A stretch of 64,000 bases of DNA, taken from assembly GCF_001640025.1 (NCBI RefSeq), contig NC_031673.1, positions 2,213,570 to 2,277,569 of the forward strand. The letters are read 5' to 3'. Below, in pieces: positions 21,201 through 31,700 of this stretch (within the stretch, counting starts at the first letter, position 1; the number at the start of each line of letters is the position of its first letter). This DNA is from Sugiyamaella lignohabitans. Its lineage: Eukaryota; Ascomycota; Dipodascomycetes; Dipodascales; Trichomonascaceae. The notes under the pieces were generated by a model. The model was not told where the DNA came from. It made no database searches and saw nothing but the letters and a program-made list of their open reading frames with translations. The position numbers and the translations under genes are program-made.

Positions 21201-23166
21201 TAACCATTTGCACCTCATCCAAAATTACTCTCCAAAATTGCACTTGGACAAGTGGAGACTCAAGATGCTCCCGACCAGGTGCAGCTCGATAAAATGCAAA
21301 ATGCATTTCGGTCGCTATCGTCCTGTAAGTGGTAATGACTACGTCGTACTTAGAAAGTTCTGCTGCAGTTGGGACATCTTCGTTGATACCATTCTTTCTA
21401 CCTCCCTTCAACCCTTTATAAATACATACAGAGAGAGAGGGTGCGTGTTTTGCTAGCTCCTCCACCCATTGCGTACGGATAGAGGCGGGGGTTATTACCA
21501 GCGTTGTTTTAGCCTTTAGAACTGTACGACCAAGGAAATAATCGTACAGAAGGTTTTGGTCTCGTGCAGTGATGACGGCAGATGGATTTGCTTTCTCTTC
21601 ATCGTTTTCGATCTCATCTCCGTCGATTGGTGACTCAGCTGCCGCCTCGTTCTGCGTCTCCGTGCTAGTAGTAACAGATTCTGGTTCAACCGGCTCAGGT
21701 GACTCAACTGGCTCTTGCTTTATTCCATTAACTTCCTGTGACTCTGCTATTACCCCATTCACGGTCCCAGGAGCAGGAATATCTTCGGTAGCAATATCCT
21801 TTCTCTGATTTAAAAGTAACAACGCAATCATTTCGACAGTTTTTCCAAGACCCATCTCTTCAGCAAGTAGACCCTTGCCACTATAATGCTCTGAAGACGC
21901 CATCTGCTTTGATATTGTATCTCTTAGTGTCTGCTCTGTACATACACATCCAAGATATGGATTGATCCAAAGATCCTTATCATTGTCTTGTGGGGTGGGA
22001 AGAATAAGCTTGGACCAGCCAGGCGGCGGGGAAACAACATAATCACGGACTTCAGGATCTAAGTCTATAATTTTTTGATGACCTCCATCAAAAACAAGAT
22101 CCTTGCCTTCTTTCCGCAAACACCACATGACGGTTTCTCGTTGGTATCGCAATAGTGACGATACCAACTGGTCTACTTCGATCGTTGCCGGAACAGCAGC
22201 TTTATCTTTGCGAGCGCTTATGATGTTGTAAAATAATGGGGCATCTACTGCGGCATCCAAATTTCTAGAATTCTTTTCTAGGTAAGTCTCATTATTCAAT
22301 AAATAAGCAAACAGCAATCTCATAGCTGGAGAATGTGTCGTCTGAGCATATAAAGCATCAGCAGAATCTTCCATTACTAGTGAATAGTCGATGCTTCCTC
22401 TAAAAGTTATTTCCATGGACTTGGAATCAACTTTCTCGACGTCTAAATAGAGAACAGGGCTAGTGATCTTACGAAAGATCTGATGTGCCTTTATAGATCT
22501 CGAAGAAGTTGCAATCTGCTTCAGAAGAGCAAGTTCATCAGAGATAATTTTGGAGTCCTTGGTGATCTGGAGCTCAAGCAACAGTGGAGGGACGAATTTT
22601 GGCTCTGATTTCGACCTAGACTTGGCTCTTTTTCTCTTCTTGTCGTTTACAGACGGATCTTCCTCATCTTGAGGATCTCGAAATACGTTCTCTGCAACAT
22701 AGACCAAGAACCTCGTGGGGTCATCGTCCCGCTTCACAACATTTACTGGTATTTTGCCATTAAATGGACCATTGATTAGTAAACTGAAATCGAAAGTAGT
22801 ATCGCTATTAAGATCAGACGATATTGGTTCGTTGCTGCTAGTCCCATTAGTAGAGCTGTCGTTGAACGGCAGAAGTATTCCGATGTTCAGGGATCTTTTG
22901 AGCAGAGTTATTCCTGGTCTATCATTTATCTCTATAGGCTCTCCTGGAGCACTAGCCTCTAAATCTGCTCTATCCTCAGTTTTGACATCAGTCTTAGTCT
23001 GGGTTTTATTACTGGTCTTCTTCCTTTTCGCTAGTGGCGAACTAGATACGGAGTTGTCTTCCGAAGTCAATCCCCGTGCCACCGCTCGCAACAAGGGACG
23101 AAACACACTAGTAGCGACAAACGTAACGTGTGGTCTGTCCAGCGAGAAGTAGATATCAGAATCCAT
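18212..23166 (-). CDS. IRC20: SNF2-family ATPase / RING E3 ligase Irc20 (SHPRH-like), two exons
   Basis: Exon 1 is 23166-18668 and exon 2 is 18614-18212, joined across a 53-nt intron (18667-18615) that starts GTAAGT and ends TTACTAAC...TTTTAG. The product is 1633 aa. Splicing restores LLHAKAE-SAGLTLVNATHVYLCEPLVNTALEVQAISRIHRIGQ, the helicase motif V-VI block. The Walker A motif EEMGLGKTVEM lies at about 430-445 and the DEVQ box (ILDEVQMV) near 650. A long insert with coiled-coil character separates the ATPase lobes and carries a C3HC4 RING at about 1326-1364 (CVICQSTF ... CGHQFCRECLQEWW ... CPVC). This layout, with a RING between the lobes, is that of Irc20/SHPRH, which act in recombination control and ubiquitin/SUMO-linked DNA repair. 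Confidence 0.9.
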
Positions 23167-24075
23167 TTTATCTGTCCATTTAGCAACGAGACAAGGAACA
23201 AATCTGCGTTCAAACTATTCTTCTCCGAGTCCAAAGACATCTCATGTAATCTTCAATTTGACCTAACCTACTGAAACCTTAAGTGGTAAATTGCAATGTT
23301 GATCAAAAATAAAGATAGCGATAAGAGATGTAGAATATGCATAACAGGGTCTAAGGGTCTACGCTGATACTACTTTAGGTTGCCGCGAGTCATTTCGTAC
23401 ACCATTTTTGTTTTCAATATTTCACAACAGATAAACAGATGTGCTACAGTCCTACCCAACACAAAAAATATATTTTACAGTCAGAAAAAAGATACTAACT
23501 TACATTCAGGCTGATAAAGGGCCATAGTGAGAACCTGTCTGACATCTGCTTAGTTTTCCCAATCAAAAAAAGAAACCTGGAATGACAATTCAGCTGAAAC
23601 TCTGGGTGAGAGTCTAGCGAACCTCCGGAGCTGGAATTTCGTTTTAAATACATCCTCTTTTTTGTCACAACCCTGTTCCACACTGGCGTTTTCTCAATTT
23701 GATTCGATTCAAACTGAAGCAATGGCTTCAGAACCGAATTAGAAGAATCCAAGAAATTCAAAAATGATAGACTCGGAACGTGAACCCACAATTCGAAAAA
23801 AACCACCAACTCCACCGCCAAATACAGCCCACAACTCCACAGCCACTGCCGGGTCGTATATATCGCCAGTGGAAATTTACCTTACCCATGGCATGCGTGG
23901 TCGTATCCATCGGGTTTTTTCAGATCAGGCAACCCGTGCCCAATGTTGATGATCGAGGGTGGAATATTTATAAATATACGCGTGGGGAGCCAGGGGTCAG
24001 CAGGTGAGCAATAGACTATCCGGGCCATAGGGGATCAATTCAGACCACAAAACAACTGAGTTGGAAACTAAAATA
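23167..24075. promoter_or_regulatory. divergent region IRC20 / ERG4 (ERG4 promoter)
   Basis: About 900 bp. The half near ERG4 holds a sterol-response word at 23854-23860 and a TATAAATA at 23969-23976, about 100 bp before the ATG. Short open frames in both strands here have no family similarity. Confidence 0.5.
23854..23860 (+). promoter_or_regulatory. sterol regulatory element (Upc2/Ecm22-type) before ERG4
   Basis: TCGTATA, the exact core recognised by yeast Upc2/Ecm22, lies about 220 bp upstream of the ERG4 start. A near match (TCGTATC) follows at 23901-23907. The motif is seen; regulation is inferred from the ergosterol pathway of other yeasts. Confidence 0.5.
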
Positions 24076-25512
24076 ATGGTGAGCTCTGCCGAAATCGGAA
24101 AGAAGAAAGATCAGGCCAAAGCAGTGGCTGATGCCGCTGCTGAAGGCACCGCCGACTCTAAAGAGGTCCGATATGATCCTACTATGATGAACGGACCAGT
24201 CGAATACGAGTTTGGTGGTCCTATTGGTAACATTGCCATGATGTTTGGATTCCCTGCTCTCATGTGGTATATGTGGGCTTGTTATAAGCATAACAACTGT
24301 CAACTTATGGGACCCGCTGACGGCGAATCTGTTGTCGAATTTGTCAAGAGAATCTATGGCTATGTTCTTGAAGGTGCTTATCCTACTCGTCAAGCCTGGA
24401 AAATTGAATGGGGATTCCTGTTATTTCAACTGGCTATTTCAGTTGTTTTGCCAGGTTTCTGGACTGAAGGTCAACCCGTTCCTCATTTGGGATTCAAGAA
24501 ACTGAAGTACTTCTGTAATGCAGTTGCTTCTTTCTATTTCTCAATTGCTGTCTCACTTGCCCTTCATTTCACTGGCATTTTCCCCTTGTATACCATTATT
24601 GACAAGTTTGGTGAAATCATGTCGGTGGCCATCATTTCTGGATTCCTTATTTCGTTTGCTGTTTACTTCCGCGCCTTGGCTGACGGAACTGCAGTCAGAA
24701 TGTCTGGAAACCATATCTACGACTTTTTCATGGGCGCTCCGTTGTATCCTCGTATTGGAATTGTCGACCTCAAACTCTTCTTTGAGGTTCGTCTTCCCTG
24801 GTTCACCCTGTTTTTCCTATCTCTTGCTGCTGTATTGAAGCAGTACGAGGAGTACGGATATATCAGCAACCAGGCCTGGTTCGGTATGTATGGTACCTGG
24901 TTGTATGCCAATGCTTGTGCCAAGGGTGAGGAGCTTATTGTTCCTTCTTGGGATATGTTCTACGAGAAGTTTGGTTTCATGCTTATTTTCTGGAACATTG
25001 CTGGTGTTCCCTTCACCTACTGCTTCAACACTTTGTATATCGCCAGCCGCGATCCTGCCGAGTACCGTGGCTCAATCCAGTGGAATGTCTTCCTTTGGGT
25101 TCTTATCAGCGTTGCCTACTACTTCTTTGACACTGCCAATGGACAAAAGAACTCGTTCCGTCAGCAAATGAAGGGCAACTTCAAGCGCCGTAACACCTTC
25201 CCTCAACTGCCCTACCAAGTAGTCAGCAACCCTGACTACATCAAGTGCAAGAATGGAAGTACTTTGTTGACCGACGGTTGGTTCAAATACGCTCGTAAGG
25301 CTCACTACACCGCCGACTTCACACAAAACTTGTGCTGGGCTCTCAACACTGGCTTCAACTCCCCTCTCCCCTACTTCTACCCATTCTTCTTTTTCTGCAT
25401 GATTCTCCACCGTACTGCCCGTGACTTCGACAAGTGCGAGAAGAAATACGGCGAGGACTGGGAAGAGTACAAAAGAAGATGCCCATACATCTTCATCCCC
25501 TATGTGTTTTAA
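24076..25512 (+). CDS. ERG4: C-24(28) sterol reductase (last step of ergosterol synthesis)
   Basis: 478 aa from the ATG at 24076; the in-frame TTG at 24061 is not a start. A short charged N-terminus precedes EYEFGGPIGNIAMMFGFPALMWYMW and about eight hydrophobic segments. The C-terminal half carries the ERG4/ERG24 signatures: SRDPAEYRGSIQWN near 330 and LLTDGWFKYARKAHYTADF near 410. The end CPYIFIPYVF is typical of the family. The enzyme reduces the C24(28) double bond of ergosta-5,7,22,24(28)-tetraenol to ergosterol with NADPH in the ER membrane. Codon use is strongly biased (C-ending codons in the 3' half), fitting high expression. Confidence 0.93.
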   Translation: MVSSAEIGKKKDQAKAVADAAAEGTADSKEVRYDPTMMNGPVEYEFGGPIGNIAMMFGFPALMWYMWACYKHNNCQLMGPADGESVVEFVKRIYGYVLEGAYPTRQAWKIEWGFLLFQLAISVVLPGFWTEGQPVPHLGFKKLKYFCNAVASFYFSIAVSLALHFTGIFPLYTIIDKFGEIMSVAIISGFLISFAVYFRALADGTAVRMSGNHIYDFFMGAPLYPRIGIVDLKLFFEVRLPWFTLFFLSLAAVLKQYEEYGYISNQAWFGMYGTWLYANACAKGEELIVPSWDMFYEKFGFMLIFWNIAGVPFTYCFNTLYIASRDPAEYRGSIQWNVFLWVLISVAYYFFDTANGQKNSFRQQMKGNFKRRNTFPQLPYQVVSNPDYIKCKNGSTLLTDGWFKYARKAHYTADFTQNLCWALNTGFNSPLPYFYPFFFFCMILHRTARDFDKCEKKYGEDWEEYKRRCPYIFIPYVF

Positions 25513-25554
25513 ATTGACGTGTACATATCCTAACACTCGTGGTGGGGGGGGTCT

Positions 25555-25693
25555 GCCTCCGGCGGCTGGGGCTCTGCCCCAGACCCCGTGGCTCCTCTCG
25601 CTGCGCTCGAGTCGGTTACGTCGGGGATGCCCGCAAGACCCCTGCGAAGCAGGGGGCCACGGGGTCTGGGGCGGAGCCCCAGCCGCCGGAGGC
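25555..25693. repeat. composite GC-hairpin element (class AB) between ERG4 and LCP5
   Basis: A long copy in reverse orientation (25555-25614) and a short copy in forward orientation (25639-25693) with a 24-bp spacer. Outer ends are GCCTCC and GGAGGC. Middle-hairpin loops are AGA and GGA. The short copy's tip is a 7-bp C/G stem closed by a GAA loop. The unit fills the gap between the convergent 3' ends of ERG4 and LCP5. Confidence 0.85.
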
Positions 25694-25722
25694 AGGTGGT
25701 CAGTGGAATATAAATAAGTGTA

Positions 25723-26733
25723 TTAACGACGCTGTCTTTTTTTGGTCCGCTCCCAGACGCTGGAACTTTGTTTGTTCCGTTTGCTGGATGACGAGACGCC
25801 CGAGTTTGTGCTCTTGCGGTCCAGGAAGCTCCAGTCCTCGCCGAAGAGTGACTTGCCGAAAGCGTCTCGCTGTCTTTGACGAGCTGCCCGCTTTTCTTGT
25901 TTCTGAGATAGTCCCTGGAGACGAGTGTAGTTCTCTTCTTCGTAGTTTTGGACCTCTTTTTGCTTGGCACGGTCGCGCTCGGTACGTTCTCCTCCTCGTC
26001 CGTTGTCCATGATTGTGCTTCCGACTGAGGGCTCTGCCAGGGGTGCTGTAGACATTTCTCGAATGTACTCTTCCATAGTAGAGTTTCTTTGTTTGCGGCC
26101 CTTGGGTTGTTCTTTGGAAAATGGAGTAACCGCTGCAATCTTTGGCGCTTTATATTTCTCAGTGGATGATGATGATTTAGCGGGGTCTTTGGACCTAATG
26201 CCGTTGCGTCTATCTCCTTCGGCCGAGTCGTCATTGGCTCCCTTCAAAGCCATGGGGTTGGGCTTGAAATTTAATGCATCATCATCTGAATCAGAGTCGA
26301 CCTCTTCTTCTTTGTCAGCTTGTCCATTAACCTCATCTTCAGCAAGTTGTTGTTGTTTCTGCTCTGCCTCTTGCTGCAGTTTAGAATGAGCTCGAAGAAC
26401 TTTTTCGATCTGATATGCAATTTTGGTTTCTAATCCTTTAACTCCCTTTTCTAGCACCACTCTCTGTGTGACTGATGCCTCGGTGGCCTTTCTTATTATT
26501 TCAGCAACGTCTTTCTCAGACTCATTATCGTCGGTAGATGCAAGTGATAGTTTACCAGCGATAATCAGAATGACATTATGGAGATATGATAGCATAGTAT
26601 CATTTTTCAGTGCTAATAGTGAAATACCCTCTGGAATCTTGGCGATGGATTCATCGCTGAATGAAGTTCCATCGTCAATCGACTGGGTCAATGAAGTTAT
26701 AGATGTATTTATAGTCTCTAGTAGCGCATCCAT
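25723..26733 (-). CDS. LCP5: U3 snoRNP-associated protein Lcp5 (Sas10/Utp3/C1D family)
   Basis: 336 aa from the ATG at 26733 (MDALLETINTSITSL). The open frame extends 49 codons further up but has no other ATG. A Sas10/Utp3/C1D domain covers about 5-110, including SLLALKNDTMLSYLHNVILIIAGKL and GLETKIAYQIEKVLRAH. A coiled, Glu/Gln/Asp-rich linker follows, then a Lys/Arg-rich C-terminus ending SSVWERTKKRQRR. Yeast Lcp5 (357 aa) works in the small-subunit processome for 18S rRNA maturation in the nucleolus. It is divergent from NSA2, another ribosome assembly factor. Confidence 0.88.
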   Translation of the reverse strand: MDALLETINTSITSLTQSIDDGTSFSDESIAKIPEGISLLALKNDTMLSYLHNVILIIAGKLSLASTDDNESEKDVAEIIRKATEASVTQRVVLEKGVKGLETKIAYQIEKVLRAHSKLQQEAEQKQQQLAEDEVNGQADKEEEVDSDSDDDALNFKPNPMALKGANDDSAEGDRRNGIRSKDPAKSSSSTEKYKAPKIAAVTPFSKEQPKGRKQRNSTMEEYIREMSTAPLAEPSVGSTIMDNGRGGERTERDRAKQKEVQNYEEENYTRLQGLSQKQEKRAARQRQRDAFGKSLFGEDWSFLDRKSTNSGVSSSSKRNKQSSSVWERTKKRQRR

Positions 26734-27195
26734 GGTCGATTCTACTAGCAAATCTTGTGATTTATGCCTGTCGGTAATAATCCAAACTCTTCTGCTCCTT
26801 TCTTGATTTGAAAATCCAAGTATAGCTTCAAATGAAAGTGCCAAGCTGTCAAAAATACAAGAAATAGTGTTATTGTCCACAAGTTATTGGGTCTGTGGTT
26901 ATTCTATAATACCTCTATCAGATTCCTGCTCAAAAAAATTAAGGATCGGCAAATTTCATATCGTATCAGTTGCAACTGGGCTAGGGTCGACGTTTTAATT
27001 TTTTTATCTGCATATGATTCCAAAAAAAAAAAAAAAAAAAATAAGCAGCCCTACAGACAGAATTAGAGTCTCTCTTTCCTACTCTTTGCGGTTCTCTCTT
27101 GGTTCAAGAAATAGTAACTGTCGGACTCAATATTTTTGCATTTAAATCACTTGGATATTCCTAAGAGAGTCAGCTGGGCCATATAGCAAGTCAAT
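26734..27195. promoter_or_regulatory. bidirectional promoter of LCP5 and NSA2
   Basis: 462 bp shared by two divergent ribosome biogenesis genes. It contains a run of 20 A at 27022-27041 and T/A-rich tracts around it, as often found in nucleosome-free yeast promoters. No exact PAC (GCGATGAG) motif was seen. Confidence 0.55.
27022..27041 (+). repeat. poly(A) tract of 20
   Basis: Uninterrupted homopolymer in the LCP5/NSA2 promoter, seen directly. Confidence 0.9.
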
Positions 27196-27981
27196 ATGCC
27201 TCAAAACGAATATATCGAACAACACATTAAGCAACATGGTCGTAGACTCGACTATGAAGAGCGAAAGCGAAAGAAGGAGGCCCGTGAGGGTCACCGAGTC
27301 GCTAAAGATGCTCAGAAATTGAAGGGTTTCAAGGCTAAGATGTTTGCCAAGAAGAGATACGCTGAAAAGGTTGAGATGAAGAAGAAGATCAAACAGCATG
27401 AAGAATCAAAGGTTAAAGGACCATCTAAGCCATCCAACGATCCTAATGAAGCTCTTCCCACATATTTGTTGGACCGTCAGACTCCTAATACTGCAAAGGC
27501 TCTTTCTACTTCCATTAAGCAAAAGAGATTGGAGAAGGCTGATAAGTTCTCTGTCCCATTACCAAAGGTCAGAGGTATTTCTGAAGAAGAGATGTTTAAG
27601 GTTATCAAGACCGGTAAGCGTCAACACAAGGCATGGAAGCGAATGATCACTAAGCACACATTTGTTGGAGAAGGTTTCACTAGAAGGCCCGTCAAGTTAG
27701 AAAGAATTATCAGACCATCTGCTCTGCGTCAAAAGAAGGCTAATGTTACACACCCCGAGCTCGGTGTCACTGTATCATTGCCAATCCTCTCAGTTAAGAA
27801 GAACCCACAAAGTCCCATGTACACTCAATTGGGTGTTCTTACAAAGGGTACTGTGATAGAAGTAAACGTCAGTGAATTGGGTTTGGTAACTGCTGGTGGT
27901 AAAGTCGTCTGGGGTAAATATGCACAAATCACCAATGAGCCTGACAGAGATGGCTGTGTCAATGCTATTCTGTTGGTGTAA
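27196..27981 (+). CDS. NSA2: 60S ribosome assembly factor Nsa2
   Basis: 261 aa, the same length as yeast Nsa2. It begins [30 protein letters not shown], the family's near-invariant start. A Lys/Arg-rich helical region follows, then the [45 protein letters not shown] block and a small beta-barrel C-terminus ([36 protein letters not shown]) related to eS8. Nsa2 is a short-lived nucleolar factor of pre-60S particles, needed for 27S rRNA processing. It shares a promoter region with LCP5. Confidence 0.96.
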   Translation: MPQNEYIEQHIKQHGRRLDYEERKRKKEAREGHRVAKDAQKLKGFKAKMFAKKRYAEKVEMKKKIKQHEESKVKGPSKPSNDPNEALPTYLLDRQTPNTAKALSTSIKQKRLEKADKFSVPLPKVRGISEEEMFKVIKTGKRQHKAWKRMITKHTFVGEGFTRRPVKLERIIRPSALRQKKANVTHPELGVTVSLPILSVKKNPQSPMYTQLGVLTKGTVIEVNVSELGLVTAGGKVVWGKYAQITNEPDRDGCVNAILLV

Positions 27982-28708
27982 TGTCACTTCTTATATTTAT
28001 ATAATTTGTTCTTAGATTTATTTGCACGTGTTCTGTTTTTTTGCTTCTTTTTATGTGATGCTTGTGATTCGGGCGTAGCTGGAATCATTCTATGCTCTTA
28101 GCAGTGATAACTCTAACAACTTTGATTTGAATACCGATGTTTGACACAGACGGTAGTGAATAGCTAGCTCGTTATAGGAAGTAGCCGGGGTTCATTAACT
28201 CCCGTGTACACAATATACAAGCGGCATAGCATGCCTACGAAGTCACTACTGCCACTAAACCCCATACTCTTTCTCTCTATAAGCCATTTATATCTAATAT
28301 CGATTGGTGAGAATAATTAAAATTCCAGCTTATTGCATATCACCTAACTCCAATATTATCCAACTGCAATGCGCGGTACTCTGCAATGCAAAAAAATGGT
28401 ACAGATTGCACCTATCTCGTGGGAATCAGTTTTCCAGTAGCTCCTTTTCTCAGAAATGGCCGATATCCCCAAAGAAACGACTCGAGCGAAGCGAGAGGAG
28501 CAGCGGGGTCTGGGGCGGAGCCCCAGCCAGCCGGAGGCAACAGGTACTCGAGAAGCACTTTGAAATAATCAATATTATACATTAGAGATTGGTAGTACTA
28601 TAAATTATGTATTATAAACAAAAATGCCGTATTAAGATTTTCTTTCGAGCCCGGCTCTAACTTAGATGCATACTGGTAATAACTCTCCCTCTATGACTTT
28701 CTTGTGTC
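27982..28708. other. convergent intergenic region NSA2 / ABC transporter
   Basis: About 730 bp of AT-rich 3' flanks with one solo GC-hairpin element at 28478-28538. No other feature is seen. Confidence 0.5.
28478..28538 (+). repeat. solo GC-hairpin element, long type
   Basis: Forward copy, 61 nt: CGACTCGAGCGAAGCGAG tip, middle hairpin with GGA loop, and a tail with a 4-nt duplication (CAGCCAGCCGG). It lies between convergent NSA2 and the ABC transporter gene. Confidence 0.85.
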
Positions 28709-31700
28709 CTATGCATCCAGAGATTGCATTTGGACGAGCTCGAAGTACCTGCTTCTGTTGGCGAGCAGTTGCTGGTGGGTTCCGGCCTCCAAGATTCTAC
28801 CTTCGTCGAAAACGTAGATAATATCAGCGTTCTGAATGGTTGACAGACGGTGTGCAACAGCAATGGTGGTTCTGCCCTTAGCAGCCTCGTCGAGAGCTTG
28901 TTGTACGACCTTTTCGGACTCACTATCCAGAGCAGATGTGGCCTCGTCTAACAACAGAACCTTGGGGTTTCTGATAAGTGCACGAGCAATAGCAATACGT
29001 TGCTTCTGACCTCCAGAAAGAAGAGCTCCCTTTGAACCGGCAAAAGTCTCATAGCCATCAGGAAGTGACATGACAAAGTCGTGAATATTGGCCTTGCGAG
29101 CAGCAGCATACATCTCCTCCTCAGTAGCCTCTTGACCGTCCTTAGTACCAAGCATGATGTTCTCTCTGATAGTTCCTGAGTAGAGAACAGGTTCTTGTTG
29201 TACAAGAGAAATGTGATTACGATATTCGTTGACATTCAATTCGGAGATATCATGTCCATCAAGAAGAACTTGACCGGCCAAGGGAGAGTAGAACCTCTCA
29301 ATAAGACCAATGGTGGTACTCTTACCACAACCAGAAGCTCCGACAAGAGCAACATACTGGCCGGTCTTGACAGTAAGGTTGAGTCCTCTCAATACAGGCA
29401 CCTCAGGTCTGGTGGGGTATCTGAAGTGAACGCCTCTGAACTCAACATTGCCCTCGACAGCAGCAGGGTCAAGGACCTCACCCTCGTTTGACCAGGTGTC
29501 AATCTTAGGAGTAACATCAAGGATCTCAGCAACGTTACCGGTGGCTTGACGGGCTTTGCCCATGTCAGGAGCATATGAAAAGATTGAACCAGCTGCCTGA
29601 GCACCGAAGACGACAGCAGTGAATGCAACGAAGAATTGGAACGAACTAATGGTGAAAGTCTTGAGCAAGGTGGATCCGTACCAAAAGCCAAGACCCATTA
29701 CCCAAGGGGTCAAACCTTGTGACAATGCAAACATAAGAGCAGATCTAGCAATAGCTGGACGAGAACGCTTGACTTGGCTCTCAACAGCATCGGCGTAGGT
29801 TCTCCACACACCGTGCTCTCTAGTCAAAGAAGCAACAGTACGCACAGCAGAGATACTCTCACAAGCATAAGCACCAGAATCCTCGTAAACCTTCTTGGCT
29901 CTTTCTGAAAGTTGGATCATGACATACATACGCATGAAACCACAACCAACAAGAATAGGGACACATGCAGTACAGACAAGACCAAGTCTCCAGTTGAATG
30001 CAATGGCAACAATAATACCACCGAAAAGAGTGATAATTGATTGCAAAACTTGACCCAAAGTGGCACCACCAAAACCTTCAACGGCTTGGGCGTCCTTAGC
30101 AAGAGTCGAGGTCAAAGCACCAGTAGAGTTCTCATCACGGTCGAAAAACTCAATATCCATTCTCATGTATTGACGGAACACAAGAAGACGAATCTTACGA
30201 ACGAGCTTTTGCGAGGCATACGACAAACAACCAATCATGACGATGAAAACACCAAACATAATAATACCAATCATGAAGAAATAACCAGTAAAGACATTGA
30301 CTTGGTGACGCATCTCACCGTAATGATCAGGGGTGACCATCAAGGCTTGAATGATCTTGGCAAACAACATGGACAGAGCGGGGTAACCGAAACCAGCAAT
30401 AGACGAGGCGGTAGCACCGATAATCATAAACCACTTTTCTTCTCTGTTGAAAGTCAAGAGCATGGAAATCAATTGGATCACATTACGCTTGACCTTTTTA
30501 GTGTCGTGCTTCTGGTTGGCAATGATATCACTGGAAATGGACTTTGTGGTTCCAACCTTTTTAAGTGGTTCTTCATCTTCATCAGGAATGTACTTATGAG
30601 GAGCTTGGGAATCAAGGTCAGAATCGTTGAGAACATCTGTACCTTCTTCTTGTTCTTGTTTAATGGCAGCAGTAATACGCTGAGCCTCGACTAGTCTTTG
30701 GTAGACACCGCCCATGGCAACAAGCTCCTGGTGAGTACCTTGTTCGACAATGTCACCTCTAGACATGACAACAATCTTATCAGCATCTTTGATAGTAGAC
30801 AAACGATGGGCAATAACAATGGTAGTTCTTTCTTTTGAGGCTCTGTCAAGGGCTTCTTGAACAATGCCCTCAGACTTGGTATCAAGCGCAGAGGTAGCTT
30901 CATCAAGCAACAGGATCTTAGGGTTGGAAATAATAGCACGAGCAATAGCAATACGTTGCTTTTGACCACCAGACATAAGGAAACCTCTATCACCGACATT
31001 GGTATCAAGGCCATCAGTCATGTTCTGAATAAACTCCCAGGCATTAGCTTGTTTACAAGCCTCGACAACAAGCTCACGCTTCTTGTCCTCAGGGGCGTCC
31101 TCATAAGGAGTACCAATCAAACCAAAGCAAATATTCTCATAGATAGTAACAGCAAATAAAGTGGGTTCCTGAGACACGAGGGCAATTTGTTGACGCAACC
31201 ACTTGACATTAAGAGTGTCAATTTCCTTACCATCAATAGTGATAGATCCAGAAAGAGGCTTGTAGAATCGCTCAAGAAGACCAATGATAGTGGACTTACC
31301 AGAACCAGACATACCCACAAGGGCAACGGTCTGACCAGGCTTGACCTCTAAATTCATGTCGTGTAAAACAGTGACATCGGGTCTTGAAGGATAGACAAAC
31401 TTGACATTCTTAAGTTGGATATGGCCTTGGACCTCGTCAAGAACCTCACCCTTCTCAGATTCACTATCAATAGTAGGAACACGATCAATAGCCTCGAAAA
31501 TCTTCTTGGCAGAAGAAAGTGCAACACTAATGGATTGGAAGGATGGAGCAACGTGACCAAGTTGGAAAGCACCGATCATCATAGCCATGATGACAGTGAT
31601 GACACTACCAACTTGCATGTGGCCCTGTACAATAAATCTTGAACCCTCCCAGAAAGAGAGAGCATAAGACAAGTAAATAACCGACCACAAACAAGCGACC

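Noticed and set aside
23495..23821. 108-codon minus-strand frame in the IRC20/ERG4 gap
   Set aside because: No similarity, promoter location, AT-driven composition.
25530..26234. 234-codon frame on the minus strand overlapping LCP5
   Set aside because: Other frame of LCP5 continuing through the GC-hairpin composite; the [16 protein letters not shown] peptides are translated repeat.
30041..30694. 217-codon frame antisense to the ABC transporter
   Set aside because: Mirror of biased codons on the other strand; no domain.
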